Below, one piece after another: positions 25,103 through 35,144 of a stretch of DNA of 64,000 bases (the stretch's first letter is position 1; each line of letters starts with the position of its first letter). Made by a program: the position numbers and the translations under genes. This DNA comes from Metallosphaera yellowstonensis MK1. Lineage in GTDB: Archaea; Thermoproteota; Thermoprotei_A; Sulfolobales; Sulfolobaceae. The notes beneath the pieces are model-generated. The model saw only the letters and a list, made by a program, of their open reading frames with translations. It had not been told where the DNA came from and did not search any database. Location of the stretch: positions 427,322 to 491,321 of the forward strand of contig NZ_JH597768.1 of the NCBI RefSeq assembly GCF_000243315.1, read 5' to 3'.

Positions 25103-26077
25103 ATGGCTGATCAGGTAGAGGAGAAGAGAAGGATCAAGACTGTTAAGGATCTAGCTGGAGTCGGGCAGGCTGTGCTAAGCAAACTCACAGAGGCAGGATA
25201 CTCCAGCCTGGAGGCCATAGCAGTGGCCTCTCCTCAAGACTTGAGCACCGCTGCCGGTATCCCCTTAACGACTGCACAGAGGATAATAAAGGAGGCTAGG
25301 GATGCCCTGGATATAAGGTTTAAGACGGCGTTGGAAATAGAGCAGGAGAGGGCAAGTGTTAAGAAGATAACTACCAGTAGCCAAGCACTAGATGGTCTGT
25401 TAGGCGGAGGAATAGAGACTAGGACTATGACGGAGCTTTTCGGGGAGTTCGGGTCAGGAAAGACTCAGATATGTCATCAGATCTCAGTCAACGTTCAGCT
25501 TCCCCCAGAGAAGGGAGGACTGGCAGGAAAGGCACTATACATAGACACTGAAGGAACTTTCAGGACCGAGAGGATAAGGGCAATGGCGTCTGCACTCGGG
25601 CTAGATCCTAAGGAAGCTCTCTCCAATATCATGAGCATAAGGGCTATAAATACTGATCATCAGATAGCCATTGTAGAGGAATTGCAAGACCTCATTGCCA
25701 AGGACGACAGGATAAAGTTGGTCGTAGTGGACTCCGTTACATCTCACTTCAGGGCAGAGTATTCTGGAAGGGAGAACTTGGCTGCAAGGCAACAGAAATT
25801 AAATAGGCACCTTCATCAGTTGGTAAGATTGGCCGAGATATACGATCTAGCGGTAGTTGTCACTAATCAAGTCATGGCTAGACCGGATATGTTCTACGGA
25901 GACCCAACAGTGGCGGTAGGAGGACACACCTTATACCATGTTCCTGGTATTAGGGTTCAGATCAAGAAGAGCAGAGGTAACAGGAGAATAGCCAGAATGG
26001 TCGATGCCCCTCACTTACCAGAGGGAGAAGTTGTGTTCAGCATAACCAATGTTGGGATAAGGGACGCTGAAGAGTGA
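25103..26077 (+). CDS. radA: RadA recombinase
   Basis: 324 residues. Forms filaments on single-stranded DNA and catalyses strand exchange. N-terminal helix-hairpin-helix region ([26 protein letters not shown]), then the RecA core with Walker [10 protein letters not shown] near residue 114, Walker [14 protein letters not shown], and the L1/L2 region [14 protein letters not shown]...[10 protein letters not shown]. Start ATG 25103 follows a GATGATAAGGT-type ribosome-binding site. Followed by the HIT gene 33 nt downstream. Confidence 0.97.
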   Translation: MADQVEEKRRIKTVKDLAGVGQAVLSKLTEAGYSSLEAIAVASPQDLSTAAGIPLTTAQRIIKEARDALDIRFKTALEIEQERASVKKITTSSQALDGLLGGGIETRTMTELFGEFGSGKTQICHQISVNVQLPPEKGGLAGKALYIDTEGTFRTERIRAMASALGLDPKEALSNIMSIRAINTDHQIAIVEELQDLIAKDDRIKLVVVDSVTSHFRAEYSGRENLAARQQKLNRHLHQLVRLAEIYDLAVVVTNQVMARPDMFYGDPTVAVGGHTLYHVPGIRVQIKKSRGNRRIARMVDAPHLPEGEVVFSITNVGIRDAEE

Positions 26078-26110
26078 AAGATTCATTATAATGTAGTCAC
26101 TAGTCAGGAT

Positions 26111-26623
26111 ATGGATCACCTTTGGGCCCCGTGGCGTTCTAAATACATCCAGGAAGCATCCAAGGGAAAGTCCGACTCATGCCTCTTTTGCAGGGTTCTA
26201 GAGGAGAACGATGACGAGGGAAACTTGGTCGTCTGCAGGGGTAAAAACGTCTTTGTGATCCTCAATAAGTTCCCATACAATCCAGGGCACGTCATGATAG
26301 TTCCCCGAAGACATGTCCCCTCTCTAGAGCTCCTGGGAGAGTCTGAAGGAGCAGAGCTATTCTCGGTTACATCTAGGACATTAAGGGTTCTCAGGGAGTT
26401 ATACTCTCCGGATGGGTTCAATGTAGGAGTGAACATAGGGAGAGTGGCTGGAGCAGGAATCGAGCAACACGTCCATATTCACATAGTTCCTAGGTGGAGT
26501 GGGGATGCCAACTTCATGCCAGTCATCGCTGAGACGAAAGTGTTACCGGAATCTTTACAGGATACATATAAGAAGATAAGTCAAAGAAGATCAATTTGCG
26601 GTGAAGAGGCTCTCGATCGCTGA
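26111..26623 (+). CDS. HIT family nucleotide hydrolase/transferase
   Basis: 170 residues. N-terminal WAPWRSKYI and CLFC segments, [15 protein letters not shown], and the histidine triad [11 protein letters not shown] near residue 120. HIT proteins act on nucleotide phosphates such as Ap4A or AMP-linked compounds. Lies 33 nt after radA and just before ilvA. Confidence 0.88.
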   Translation: MDHLWAPWRSKYIQEASKGKSDSCLFCRVLEENDDEGNLVVCRGKNVFVILNKFPYNPGHVMIVPRRHVPSLELLGESEGAELFSVTSRTLRVLRELYSPDGFNVGVNIGRVAGAGIEQHVHIHIVPRWSGDANFMPVIAETKVLPESLQDTYKKISQRRSICGEEALDR

Positions 26624-26650
26624 GATGATGAGGAGGGCAGGGTTTTTCGG

Positions 26651-27862
26651 ATGAACATCCAAGAAATACAATCTCTGATCTTTAAGGTCAGACAACAGAT
26701 AGCTGGATCAATTCATGAGACCCCGGTCGACTTTTCCTCTACATTCTCTAAAATGAGTGGTTCAAAGGTATATTTGAAATTAGAGAACCTTCAGAAGACT
26801 GGGTCCTTTAAGGTACGTGGTGCCTTCAGTAAACTGTTAAACATCTCTCAGGAAGAAAGAAGGAGGGGAGTCATAGCAGTCTCAGCGGGGAACCACGCAC
26901 AAGGCGTAGCATACGCCTCAAAAATGCTAGGGATAAGATCGGTGATCGTTATGCCCGAAACGGCCCCCGTATCTAAGTATAACGCTGCGAGGAACTATGG
27001 GGCCGAGGTTATACTTTACGGAAGATATATCCACGAGAGCATGAAAAAGGCAGAGGAGCTAATTCATCAACAGAATCTTACACTCATTCATCCCTATGAC
27101 GACCCCTACGTCATAGCAGGGCAGGGAACCCTGGGAGTCGAGATCGCATCGCAAGATCCAGACATTGTTATAGTGCCCGTAGGGGGAGGGGGCCTGATCT
27201 CTGGCATCTCTTTAGCGCTCAAAGCCTTAAACAAACCAACCAGAATAATAGGTGTTCAATCGTATGCCTCTCCATCTTTGAAAATATCTAAAGACTTAGG
27301 CAGACTTACTGAAGTGGAACCCTCTTATTCAATAGCTGACGGAATATTGGTCAAGTCACCCTCCCTCACTACCTTTGAGGTAGTGAGGGAATACGTCGAT
27401 GACATAGTACTCGTGGACGATGAGGAAATAGCAACTTCCTTGGTTCTCTTACTAGAGCGGTCTAAAACAGTAGTAGAGCCCGCAGGCGCAGCGTCCCTAG
27501 CTGCACTTCTATCTGGAAAGGTGAAAGCTGAGGGTAAGAAGGTCATAACGGTGTTAAGCGGAGGAAATATTGACATGTCTCTTATGGCGAGGATAGTCGA
27601 TAAGACACTCTATAAAACTAAGAGGATAGTCAAGGTCAAAGTCATGGTTCCTGACAAACCTGGTTACTTGAATAAGGTTCTGAGCTACGTAGCCCAAATT
27701 AGAGGTAACGTGATAGACGTGATTCACGATAGGATCAGTAGCGATGTGAGGCCTGGATATACAAAAATTTACGTTATGTTTGAGGTCGCTGAGCAGGAGG
27801 CTTTGGGTACCTTCCTCACGAAACTTCAGAGTGAAAACATAGAGGCCAGGCTGATAGAGTAG
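26651..27862 (+). CDS. ilvA: Threonine dehydratase with ACT domain
   Basis: 403 residues. PLP enzyme converting threonine to 2-oxobutyrate and ammonia, the entry to isoleucine synthesis. The PLP lysine lies in TGSFKVRGA (K54), the phosphate loop is [11 protein letters not shown], and [10 protein letters not shown] is the substrate loop. A C-terminal ACT domain starts around residue 330 ([18 protein letters not shown]), allowing feedback control. Start ATG 26651. pheA, another ACT-containing enzyme, follows after about 70 nt. Confidence 0.93.
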   Translation: MNIQEIQSLIFKVRQQIAGSIHETPVDFSSTFSKMSGSKVYLKLENLQKTGSFKVRGAFSKLLNISQEERRRGVIAVSAGNHAQGVAYASKMLGIRSVIVMPETAPVSKYNAARNYGAEVILYGRYIHESMKKAEELIHQQNLTLIHPYDDPYVIAGQGTLGVEIASQDPDIVIVPVGGGGLISGISLALKALNKPTRIIGVQSYASPSLKISKDLGRLTEVEPSYSIADGILVKSPSLTTFEVVREYVDDIVLVDDEEIATSLVLLLERSKTVVEPAGAASLAALLSGKVKAEGKKVITVLSGGNIDMSLMARIVDKTLYKTKRIVKVKVMVPDKPGYLNKVLSYVAQIRGNVIDVIHDRISSDVRPGYTKIYVMFEVAEQEALGTFLTKLQSENIEARLIE

Positions 27863-27938
27863 AAGACGTCAAGGAAGGAGTTAAGTAACGTTTTTAAGAC
27901 AGTTTCCCATTTTAACGCTTGTCGATCCAAATGGAATT

Positions 27939-28715
27939 TACTATCTAGGTCCGGAGGGAAGTTTCTCCCACGAGGCGGCCTTGAGGATACGTGGACAACG
28001 GACTCCAGTTACATCTATAACAGAGATATTTGATGCTGTAATGAGAGGAGGTCTAGGCGTCGTTCCAGTCGAGAACACGTTGGAGGGTCCAGTGAATGAA
28101 ACTTTGGACAACCTTTACAATAGGGATGAGATATTCGTAAACTTTAGGATAGATCTACCAATAAGGCTCGTGTTAGCGGCCAGAGAGGGGACACGATTGG
28201 AGGATATAGAGACAGTGTTTTCACACAACCATGCTATTCATGAGGCCAGATCCTGGTTATTGAAGGCTGGTTTAACCAACTTAGTACCAGTTGAGAGCAC
28301 TTCTAAAGCAGCCAGGATGGCTCTCAACGAGCCTAGGTCTGCAGCCGTATGTTCGGAGTTGGCTTCGAGGATATATGGCCTCAAAGTACTCGCGAGAGAC
28401 ATTCAAGACGGAGTAAATATCACCAAGTTCATTGTGATCTCCAAAAATTATACAGACCAAGGTGATAAGAGCATAATCTTCTTCACCGTCCCAGACAGGC
28501 CAGGAGGTCTTTATATGGCACTGGAGAAATTTTATAAGAAAAATATTAACTTAACAATGATATACTCTAGACCTACGAAGGTGATTCCGTGGAATTACTA
28601 TTTCTACTTGGAGTTTGAAGGAGACATAAGGAGCGCCGAAAGGTCAGGCCTCATCCAAGACCTGAGGGGATCCACGCTTGAACTAAAAATAAAGGGAAGC
28701 TATAGGACCCTTTAG
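27939..28715 (+). CDS. pheA: Prephenate dehydratase, start codon missing or frameshifted
   Basis: Converts prephenate to phenylpyruvate for phenylalanine synthesis. The frame begins with the conserved YYLGPEGSFSHEAAL segment at 27939, then GVVPVENTLEGPVNET, the catalytic NITKF (TRF/TKF) motif, and a C-terminal ACT domain (TVPDRPGGLYMALEKF). No ATG, GTG or TTG lies in frame between the upstream stop and this segment. An ATG at 27931 is in the wrong frame by one base: one extra A after GAA would give MEIYYLGPEG. The first in-frame conventional codon is TTG 27981, which would delete the conserved N-terminus. A real one-base deletion, a sequencing error or an ATT start are all possible. Confidence 0.85.
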   Translation, partial: YYLGPEGSFSHEAALRIRGQRTPVTSITEIFDAVMRGGLGVVPVENTLEGPVNETLDNLYNRDEIFVNFRIDLPIRLVLAAREGTRLEDIETVFSHNHAIHEARSWLLKAGLTNLVPVESTSKAARMALNEPRSAAVCSELASRIYGLKVLARDIQDGVNITKFIVISKNYTDQGDKSIIFFTVPDRPGGLYMALEKFYKKNINLTMIYSRPTKVIPWNYYFYLEFEGDIRSAERSGLIQDLRGSTLELKIKGSYRTL

Positions 28716-29681
28716 TCACATTACTATGCCAGGTTTTAAATTATCGAGACTGAACAGTAACATGTAACTCTTGGCTCCTGTGAGCTTCACCGCGTTTTTC
28801 GATACCTCTCCAATTATTCGTTTATCCTTTCCGTGGATCATACAGTAACAAAGGTAATCCCAAGGCTTATTGCTTTCCCTCAGCACTACGTGAGTAGCCT
28901 CATTAAGGTTTTCCGCTATTTTTTCACAGGATTTCTCTATATTATCGGTGTTTACTAATAACATAGCGTTTTCCTTTATACCTACCTTCTCCCCGTTGAG
29001 TGTAGCACCGTAATCCTTGATGACATGTTTTTTCCTGAGTTCCCCAATGAGCTCAACCAGTTCCTCTTCAGAGTAACCGAATCTTTCCGCGATACCTCTG
29101 AAGGGCCTCTCGGCTATTGGAAGGGGATAAGACAGAGCCTTCAATAACTCTAAGTTCAGTCCCATCTCTTCTGCCGTTGGAATTTTCTCTGGTGTCTTCT
29201 CAGTCTTACTCCAGGAGACCCCTCTGATTACGTCGTATTTAACGCTTAATTTCAAATTTCTTTTGGAGAACAGGATTACATAATCCCGAGCTCCTACATC
29301 CTCCATGAGGCTCATGACCTTTCTTTCAAGTGATTCCCTAGAGTCAGCCTTAAGGACGTACCACACATTATATCTGGGGTGATTTCTAATGAAGTTATGA
29401 GTCAGTTCCCTTATGTGAAGTGCTTCTCTCCTGAATTTGTCCAGATTTTCTGGAGGAATATCGGCAGCGATCAGTGCCCCTTCCATCCCTTTAGCCCTAA
29501 AGTTGACATACATCCCTATTCTCTTTATTACCTCAGCATCTATCAGTCTGTTGATCATGTTAAGCGTCTCTCTGACAGGAATTCTCAGTTTGTCCGAAAT
29601 GATGTTAAATGGTTCGGGGTGGAGAGGGAACTCATATTGTAATTCCATGAGTAATTTAGCTTCCTTCTCCGAAAGGCTCAT
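28716..29681 (-). CDS. Fused siroheme decarboxylase AhbA-AhbB
   Basis: 321 residues with two Lrp/AsnC-like halves. The first has [15 protein letters not shown], then [22 protein letters not shown]; the second has [16 protein letters not shown], then [23 protein letters not shown]. These correspond to AhbA and AhbB, which decarboxylate siroheme to didecarboxysiroheme in the alternative heme pathway and are usually separate proteins. Often mislabelled as AsnC regulators. The heme-contacting histidines in the THNF and MIHG segments are present. Converges on pheA with no gap. Confidence 0.85.
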   Translation of the reverse strand: MSLSEKEAKLLMELQYEFPLHPEPFNIISDKLRIPVRETLNMINRLIDAEVIKRIGMYVNFRAKGMEGALIAADIPPENLDKFRREALHIRELTHNFIRNHPRYNVWYVLKADSRESLERKVMSLMEDVGARDYVILFSKRNLKLSVKYDVIRGVSWSKTEKTPEKIPTAEEMGLNLELLKALSYPLPIAERPFRGIAERFGYSEEELVELIGELRKKHVIKDYGATLNGEKVGIKENAMLLVNTDNIEKSCEKIAENLNEATHVVLRESNKPWDYLCYCMIHGKDKRIIGEVSKNAVKLTGAKSYMLLFSLDNLKPGIVM

Positions 29682-29790
29682 AGGTTATATGAAGGGTTGA
29701 TGGTTAAAAATAATGTGATTAGGAGTAGCCGTTGTTAGTAGTTCCGATAGACTGTGAAATTTATACTCTTTGTATGTAAGTTCAATTGTA

Positions 29791-30139
29791 ATGCTGAAAC
29801 CTAAGGAAGTGTACCAAGAATTGGGAATATCCTACCGCACGTTGCAGAGCTACGTTAAGAAGGGTTACATTAAACCTGTACTAGAGACCGGGAAGTGGAG
29901 GTTCAGGGATGACGTGGAAAAGTTGATGAGAATTGTTAGGAAGAGGAAAGTAGTATTATACGCTAGGGTATCATCAAATACACGAAAGGACGACTTGATA
30001 AACCAAGTTAAATACCTTGAGGAGAACGTTAAAGAACGACCAAGTGATAACCGACGTGGGATCAGGGTTGAACTTGAAGAGGAAGGGGTTCCTCAACTGA
30101 GGATGATACTCAACAATGAGGTGTCAAAAGCCATACCTT
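29791..30139 (+). pseudogene. IS607 tnpA (serine recombinase), truncated
   Basis: Begins MLKPKEVYQELGISYRTLQSY, a MerR-like HTH, then RKVVLYARVSSN with the catalytic serine of small serine recombinases. From about residue 92 a frame change (KERPSDNRRGIRVEL) departs from the intact copy, which reads KEYDQVITDVGSS. The protein ends at the deletion joint and lacks the rest of the catalytic domain, so it cannot be an active recombinase. It might still bind DNA. Confidence 0.8.
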
Positions 30140-30284
30140 ATCCCGAAAGGTCGGCAGGACTTTCAGGTGTGAGAGGTGTGGTTTCACCCTAGACAGACAA
30201 CTGAACGCGTCCCTGAATATCTACCTCAAGATGTGCGGGTTTCCCCACCTCTTTCTTACTCTCACTGGGAGTATGTGGGTTTAG
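30140..30284 (+). pseudogene. IS607 tnpB C-terminal stub
   Basis: Encodes SRKVGRTFRCERCGFTLDRQ and then LNASLNIYLKMCG to TAG 30282-30284: the second half of the TnpB zinc finger and the RuvC-III end. This stub is intact here, unlike the same region of the full-length copy. It has no start and overlaps the putative omega-RNA scaffold. Confidence 0.8.
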
Positions 30285-30345
30285 GTTCCCCCGCTAAGGG
30301 GGCGGAGGAGTAACGGGTTTCCCCGTGACCCCGGTGAAGCCCAAA
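30190..30345 (+). ncRNA. Omega-RNA-like 3' region of deleted IS607 element
   Basis: Conserved with 61498-61640. It keeps a CCCAC...GTGGG stem with an inner TACTC/GAGTA, a CCCCC-GCTAA-GGGGG stem, and the CGGAGGAGTAACGGGTTTCC 3' block. The stems hold despite base changes between copies. TnpB guide RNAs come from this part of such elements, the guide being the flanking host sequence after the right end. Expression is not shown. Confidence 0.45.
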
Positions 30346-30460
30346 CCCCCACAGACGGATGTACTAATAGGGCTAGACCTCGGTTAATTTGAACTCAACG
30401 ACAAGTTGCTTTACATCAAGATCTATGAAAATTTAGATGAGAAAAATGTTACAAGAGGAA

Positions 30461-31882
30461 TTAGTGCAGGTAATCTATACCTAGCTTATTAAGTATGCCT
30501 CTAGCTGCCAATATTCCAGTAGCAGCTGCTATGTTTATTCCTCTGGATAGTCCGGCTCCGTCTCCCGCTGCATAAAGGTTATCCACCACGGTCTCCATAT
30601 TGCTATCGACTACCGCTCTCATGCTGTAATATTTAATTTCAGGTGCGTAAAGCAAGGTATTGGACGAATATATCCCTGATGCAACGTTGTCAAGCCTCTC
30701 TAAACCTTCTATCAAGTCAGAGACTACCCTGTAGGGCATACCCATACTTATATCCCCTGGAGTGACGTCCCTAAGCGTGGGTTTAACCGTAGACCTACCT
30801 ATTCTCTCCCACGTGCTCCTTCTTCCCTTCTCGAAGTCGATGAGTCTCTGAAGGATGGGCTTCTCACCTCCCAGTCTGGTCATCAGTCTGGCCACGCTTT
30901 TTCCGTACTCTATGGTATCTTCGAGGGGATCTGACAATTTTATCGTTGCTAAAAATGCGAAATTGGTATTTCTACTTTTCTTGTCGACATATGTCTCACC
31001 GTTGACGCCGATTGTTCCATCATCATAGACTTCCTTCATTATGAAGCCTCCTGGGTTTACGCAGAAAGTCCTGACCTTGTCGTCATACTTCCTCGAATAC
31101 ATTATTATCTTGGGATCCCACACAGCGGAGGTCAGCTCTTCCGTTATGAATGATTCTACCTCTACCCTGACCCCTATGTCAAGGGGCCCAGAGATCATGT
31201 CTACACCTAATTTCTTTGCCTGATCGTAGAACCATTTGGCACCTGATCTTCCAGGAGCAGCTAACACTATCTTGGCTTCCAGTTCCCCCTTGTTGGTCTT
31301 CAGATTGAAGATGTTACCCTTCTTACTTATAGTATAGACTTCAGTGAGCTCCGAAATCTTTATTCCCTTTCTCTCAACATAGTTAGTCATCTCCTCAATT
31401 ACAACGGGACTCTTGTCTGTGCCTATATGCCGTTGAAGTATAGGAACGAATTCGGCTCCAGCCTTGGCCGCACGTCTCTGAATTTCCTTGACTTTCTCCT
31501 CATTGGGTCTAAACAATCTATCCTTGGGTGCTCCGAACTTAACGAAGACGTCGTCAACGTAATTAACGAGTTGTTGCGCTTTGTCCCAACTTCTCATGAG
31601 CTCATGAAGCTCTCCTCCTATGTCGGGCCTTAAGTTAATTATTCCGCTACTGAAAGTTCCAGCTCCACCTAAACCATAATTGATGTGACAAGGGGTGCAG
31701 AAGGTACACTTCTCCTTTGGAGAAAGGAGAGGACAACTCCTCTTTGAGGCCCTGACACCTTTATCTATGAGCAGAACCTTATAATCCGAGTCTTGAGGCA
31801 AGGCATTAGCTATCTCGTAAGAGGCGAAGAGTCCGGCAGGACCTCCTCCTATTATGACCACGTCGTACTCCATTTCACTCAC
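30461..31882 (-). CDS. FAD-dependent dehydrogenase (COG2509 type)
   Basis: 473 residues. N-terminal Rossmann FAD site [16 protein letters not shown], a cysteine-rich [18 protein letters not shown] segment near residue 50, and a C-terminal [22 protein letters not shown] dinucleotide-binding motif. The pattern fits the uncharacterised COG2509 dehydrogenases. The substrate is unknown. Overlaps purA by 8 nt, so the two are coupled. Confidence 0.85.
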   Translation of the reverse strand: MSEMEYDVVIIGGGPAGLFASYEIANALPQDSDYKVLLIDKGVRASKRSCPLLSPKEKCTFCTPCHINYGLGGAGTFSSGIINLRPDIGGELHELMRSWDKAQQLVNYVDDVFVKFGAPKDRLFRPNEEKVKEIQRRAAKAGAEFVPILQRHIGTDKSPVVIEEMTNYVERKGIKISELTEVYTISKKGNIFNLKTNKGELEAKIVLAAPGRSGAKWFYDQAKKLGVDMISGPLDIGVRVEVESFITEELTSAVWDPKIIMYSRKYDDKVRTFCVNPGGFIMKEVYDDGTIGVNGETYVDKKSRNTNFAFLATIKLSDPLEDTIEYGKSVARLMTRLGGEKPILQRLIDFEKGRRSTWERIGRSTVKPTLRDVTPGDISMGMPYRVVSDLIEGLERLDNVASGIYSSNTLLYAPEIKYYSMRAVVDSNMETVVDNLYAAGDGAGLSRGINIAAATGILAARGILNKLGIDYLH

Positions 31883-32888
31883 CCAGTTTCTCCTTTCTTA
31901 GGTCAATCATATCTAACGAGTCTTCTCCAGTTCCTATCAGTGTTACTGGAACTTTTAGTTCATTCTCGATGTTTTCTATCCAATTCCTCGACCCAGCAGA
32001 AAGCTTGGAGTAGTCGCGTACGTGCTTGTCCTGTTTAAAGATGGCGTCCAGTTTTGTTATAGCGACTTGGGTAGCAGAGTTAAGTCTTACTGCCCTCTTG
32101 GCTAAGCTAATGTTGAAAGGAGCAACCCTCCTAGGTCTTCCGGTGACAGTGCCCTTCTCCACGAGTCCCATCTCTTCCGCTTTCTCCCTAGGAAGTTCTC
32201 CTTCTAAGTATCCCTCTCCCACTCTACTCACAAAGGACTTAAACACAACTATAACGTCTCTCACGTACTTGGGCCCAACTCCCACTTCGCTGAGAACCCC
32301 GCCAGCAGTGGTGTTCCTGCTCGTGACAAAGGGGTACTCCCCATGGAATAAACTCAGGTAGGTTCCTTGGGTTCCCTCAGCTATTACACTGTTACCTTCA
32401 CGTATGGTCTCAATTATGGTTTCTGGGACGTCACCTATCACGCTTTCCAGCTCCCGAAAGTCCTTAGCCAACCTGAGCTTTCTTAGGACTCTCTTGGACT
32501 CTGCAGTCCCTACCCCTTGTCCGGTACTGCCTATGATCTTCATCAGAAATTCGTCTCTTTGTTCCTCCAACACCTCCGCTTTTGTTATGATGCCCACATG
32601 AGGGTCAATTAGTATTCTTGACTTGGAGTTGGTTTCCTCAAGTTCCTTCTCAAGCTGTTCAATTGAAGTTAAGAGCCCAGGTCCCAGGGCCAACTTAACG
32701 TTTGGGTTGACGAACGCTGAGGGAATCACTCGTATCTTCCAAGTCCTGCCCTGATAATTGACTGTATGCCCAGCGTTTATGGAACCGGTTCTCACGGCGA
32801 GGGTATAGCCACCCTTTAAGCCTAGGTAAGAAGCAACTTTCCCCTTGCCTTCATCTCCATAGAATCCTCCCACCAAAATATCTAGCAT
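31875..32888 (-). CDS. purA: Adenylosuccinate synthetase (short archaeal form)
   Basis: 337 residues, the shortened form typical of archaea (bacterial enzymes have about 430). Joins IMP and aspartate with GTP. Motifs: [16 protein letters not shown] (P-loop), [34 protein letters not shown] and [23 protein letters not shown] box upstream on the minus strand (about 32920-32932) is a plausible promoter. Works with purB at 35.1 kb to make AMP. Confidence 0.95.
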   Translation of the reverse strand: MLDILVGGFYGDEGKGKVASYLGLKGGYTLAVRTGSINAGHTVNYQGRTWKIRVIPSAFVNPNVKLALGPGLLTSIEQLEKELEETNSKSRILIDPHVGIITKAEVLEEQRDEFLMKIIGSTGQGVGTAESKRVLRKLRLAKDFRELESVIGDVPETIIETIREGNSVIAEGTQGTYLSLFHGEYPFVTSRNTTAGGVLSEVGVGPKYVRDVIVVFKSFVSRVGEGYLEGELPREKAEEMGLVEKGTVTGRPRRVAPFNISLAKRAVRLNSATQVAITKLDAIFKQDKHVRDYSKLSAGSRNWIENIENELKVPVTLIGTGEDSLDMIDLRKEKLGE

Positions 32889-33044
32889 TAGACACCGTTT
32901 TGAATAGTGACTTCCTTAAGTATAAAAACGTCACTTGCCGTAATCTGTCATTACAAAATCCATTAGTTCAGTGGAGTGATCCACCCAGAGTCGAGAAAAT
33001 TATAATCATAAACTTTCGTTGTGGCAATACTCCTGTTAAGTGCT
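32889..33044. promoter_or_regulatory. Intergenic region with purA promoter
   Basis: Contains the TATA-like AAGTATAAAAACG at about 32921-32933, which on the minus strand precedes purA. Nothing else is evident. Confidence 0.4.
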
Positions 33045-34088
33045 TTAGCTAAGGATCATCTCCTCCCGTTTCTTTAGGATTCCTTCTTTTATTTCTATGG
33101 CAATCCTACGGCCTAAACTGATCGGTTTACCGAAATAGAGTTTAGAGTACTGGCTCCCTATCCCCATGTAGGCGTTGGTTCCCCCACCTATCCTTGGGGC
33201 AACGTCGAAGACTACAGTCTCAAGTTCTGGAGTAACTGCAAGTTGTAATGTGAAAGGTCCTATTATGCCAGGGGGTTCTAGTCTCTTAGTGGCTTCAACG
33301 AAGGAATAGCCGAGCTCAAAAAGTTTCTCTAGGAGACTCTCCCTTATGGTGACTGGTTCATGGCCTACCTCGATAAGCCGAGGTAACTTCCCTAACTTCA
33401 GTTGAACTTCGGCCGGCAACCTATAGAGGGAATCCCAGTCTGTCTGTATTCTTCTATCTATACTAATAATTTCTACTCTATCAAACAAAGGAGAATAAAA
33501 GTAATTAACATTAAAATGGGCTCCAAAAACAAACTCTTCTATTACCATAGATTTGAGACTCTCGTTATCTATTATTCCGTCCCTAAGCATTGTTCTTATT
33601 TTGTCCTCTAGGTCACCTCTGTCTACGGCTAGTAGAAACCCTCTTTCCACCCTTCTTTTGGCTTCAGGCATCTTTACTATCACAGGTCCCTCCACGTTAT
33701 CTATCGAGAAGGTCTTAGGTCTTCTAATTTTGGCTTCGTCCAGTATTCTGTAATAGTTTTTCTCTCCAATCCTTTCCTCCCATCTAAGAATTCTCCTATT
33801 TCCGAAGAACCTAACGTTCATGGTCTCTATGGCATCATAACCGAGATAGACTGCCATACTCCGATTCGGCACGATGACTGCATCGAGCTCCACGAGCCTG
33901 CGCTGAACTACCTCACTGGAGATCTCCATAAAGTCGTTCAAGACGATACACTCATCTACGACTCTTCTGAATTCTAAGTAAGGTCTTTCTCTCCCCTTTT
34001 TGCACAGAGCTATTGTCCCAAAACCTTCATCTTTAGCCCCATCAAAAACGTCCAGTGCTGAATGGCTGGCCAGAGCCGAGATCCTCAC
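33045..34088 (-). CDS. purP: PurP-like ATP-grasp ligase, copy 2
   Basis: About 347 residues from GTG 34088 ([23 protein letters not shown]). The N-terminal [12 protein letters not shown], the ATP-grasp core ([31 protein letters not shown]) and the C-terminal [16 protein letters not shown] match FAICAR synthetase, which formylates AICAR using formate and ATP. The glycine-rich loop reads AKRRVERGF instead of the usual GGRGYF type, so activity may differ. A start at 34178 would overlap the upstream paralogue by 90 nt; GTG 34088 follows its TAG as TAGTG. Confidence 0.85.
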   Translation of the reverse strand: MRISALASHSALDVFDGAKDEGFGTIALCKKGRERPYLEFRRVVDECIVLNDFMEISSEVVQRRLVELDAVIVPNRSMAVYLGYDAIETMNVRFFGNRRILRWEERIGEKNYYRILDEAKIRRPKTFSIDNVEGPVIVKMPEAKRRVERGFLLAVDRGDLEDKIRTMLRDGIIDNESLKSMVIEEFVFGAHFNVNYFYSPLFDRVEIISIDRRIQTDWDSLYRLPAEVQLKLGKLPRLIEVGHEPVTIRESLLEKLFELGYSFVEATKRLEPPGIIGPFTLQLAVTPELETVVFDVAPRIGGGTNAYMGIGSQYSKLYFGKPISLGRRIAIEIKEGILKKREEMILS

Positions 34089-35086
34089 TACGTGGTCACC
34101 TCTGCTAGCTTGTTCCTCTCCATAGCTAGATTTATTTCTCTCGCTATTCTCCTTCCGACACTCATGGGTTCGTCCCAATAAAGCCAGCTGTAGGGACTCC
34201 CGTAGGTGTAAAGATTAGTGCCAGCAACTATCCTCCCAGAGAATTCGAACACCACGACGTCCAACTTATCCGTTACGATGCTCTCTAGGCAAAACGGACC
34301 TATCATCCCTGGAAAAACCAGTTCCCTGGTAGTATTGACGAATCTTTCGGCGTAATCGAAGACCGAAGGTAATATGCTCTCTCTAGCCACGGCTGGAATA
34401 TTTCCAGCCACCACGAAGGTTGGATCGATCCTCATATCTGGTGGTAGCCTTCTTAGCCCATCCACATTCGTTTCATACCTGATGTCTATCCCAGTTATCT
34501 CCACTCTACTTAGGATAGGACTATAAAAGAACTGAAAGTACATGGGAATTCCAACAATATACTCCTGGATAATCAGGTCAGACTTATCCTTAATCATTCC
34601 TGACTTCAGTAGGTCATTAATACCCCTCTTTACCTCCTCCTTCGTCCTCGCTAAGAAGTAACCTTTGCCTCCCTTGGCTCCTGGTAGCTTGACTATGACA
34701 GGCCTGTCCACATCTTCTTCGTCCTCGAACTTCTCAGGAACCTTAATCTTGCTACGTTCCAGAAGGCTCATTTTTTTATGCTGGTTCGCCTCCCAAGGGA
34801 ACAGTTTCCTATTACCGAAAATAGGAACAGTTATCTTGCTAACCCTATCCATACCGAGATATTCAATCAGACTTCCATGGGGCACGAATACAGAGTTGCG
34901 GAAGCTGTTTATCCCTAGTACGGCCTCATCCTCATTACTGTAACTGTAAAAGTTGTCGATAAAAGCAAATCGTCTATAGAAATTTTCTCTGGAATAATTC
35001 GCTATTATTCCAGTTTCAAAACCCTCCTTTTTAGCTCCGTGGAGGATCTGCAGAGAGGAGTGGCTGGCTAGAGTCGTGATCAGCAT
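34088..35086 (-). CDS. purP: PurP ATP-grasp ligase (FAICAR synthetase), copy 1
   Basis: About 332 residues from ATG 35086 ([23 protein letters not shown]). Contains the ATP-grasp [24 protein letters not shown] with an intact glycine-rich loop, [19 protein letters not shown], and [21 protein letters not shown]. It is the better candidate for the genuine FAICAR synthetase. Its stop overlaps the start of the second purP by one base. Divergent from purB, with about 58 nt between starts. Confidence 0.88.
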   Translation of the reverse strand: MLITTLASHSSLQILHGAKKEGFETGIIANYSRENFYRRFAFIDNFYSYSNEDEAVLGINSFRNSVFVPHGSLIEYLGMDRVSKITVPIFGNRKLFPWEANQHKKMSLLERSKIKVPEKFEDEEDVDRPVIVKLPGAKGGKGYFLARTKEEVKRGINDLLKSGMIKDKSDLIIQEYIVGIPMYFQFFYSPILSRVEITGIDIRYETNVDGLRRLPPDMRIDPTFVVAGNIPAVARESILPSVFDYAERFVNTTRELVFPGMIGPFCLESIVTDKLDVVVFEFSGRIVAGTNLYTYGSPYSWLYWDEPMSVGRRIAREINLAMERNKLAEVTT

Positions 35087-35144
35087 TTTCCACAACTATC
35101 AACATAAAGAGGACATTTTTAAGCTTCCCGAAACTTTCCATCTC

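Larger units (their letters stand above)
29738..30345 (+). mobile_element. IS607-type element, internally deleted
   Basis: A shortened copy of the element at 59.8-61.6 kb. The left end (from TTCCGATA at about 29741) and the N-terminal tnpA match it; then, in the segment around 30139-30146, the sequence jumps to the tnpB zinc-finger region and runs to the shared right end (GTGAAGCCCAA, about 30334-30345). About 1.3 kb is missing. The deletion joint lies in a short CCC shared by both partners. Confidence 0.85.

Noticed and set aside
28716-29681. Lrp/AsnC transcription regulator
   Set aside because: Both halves carry siroheme decarboxylase motifs ([18 protein letters not shown]) rather than a regulator layout.
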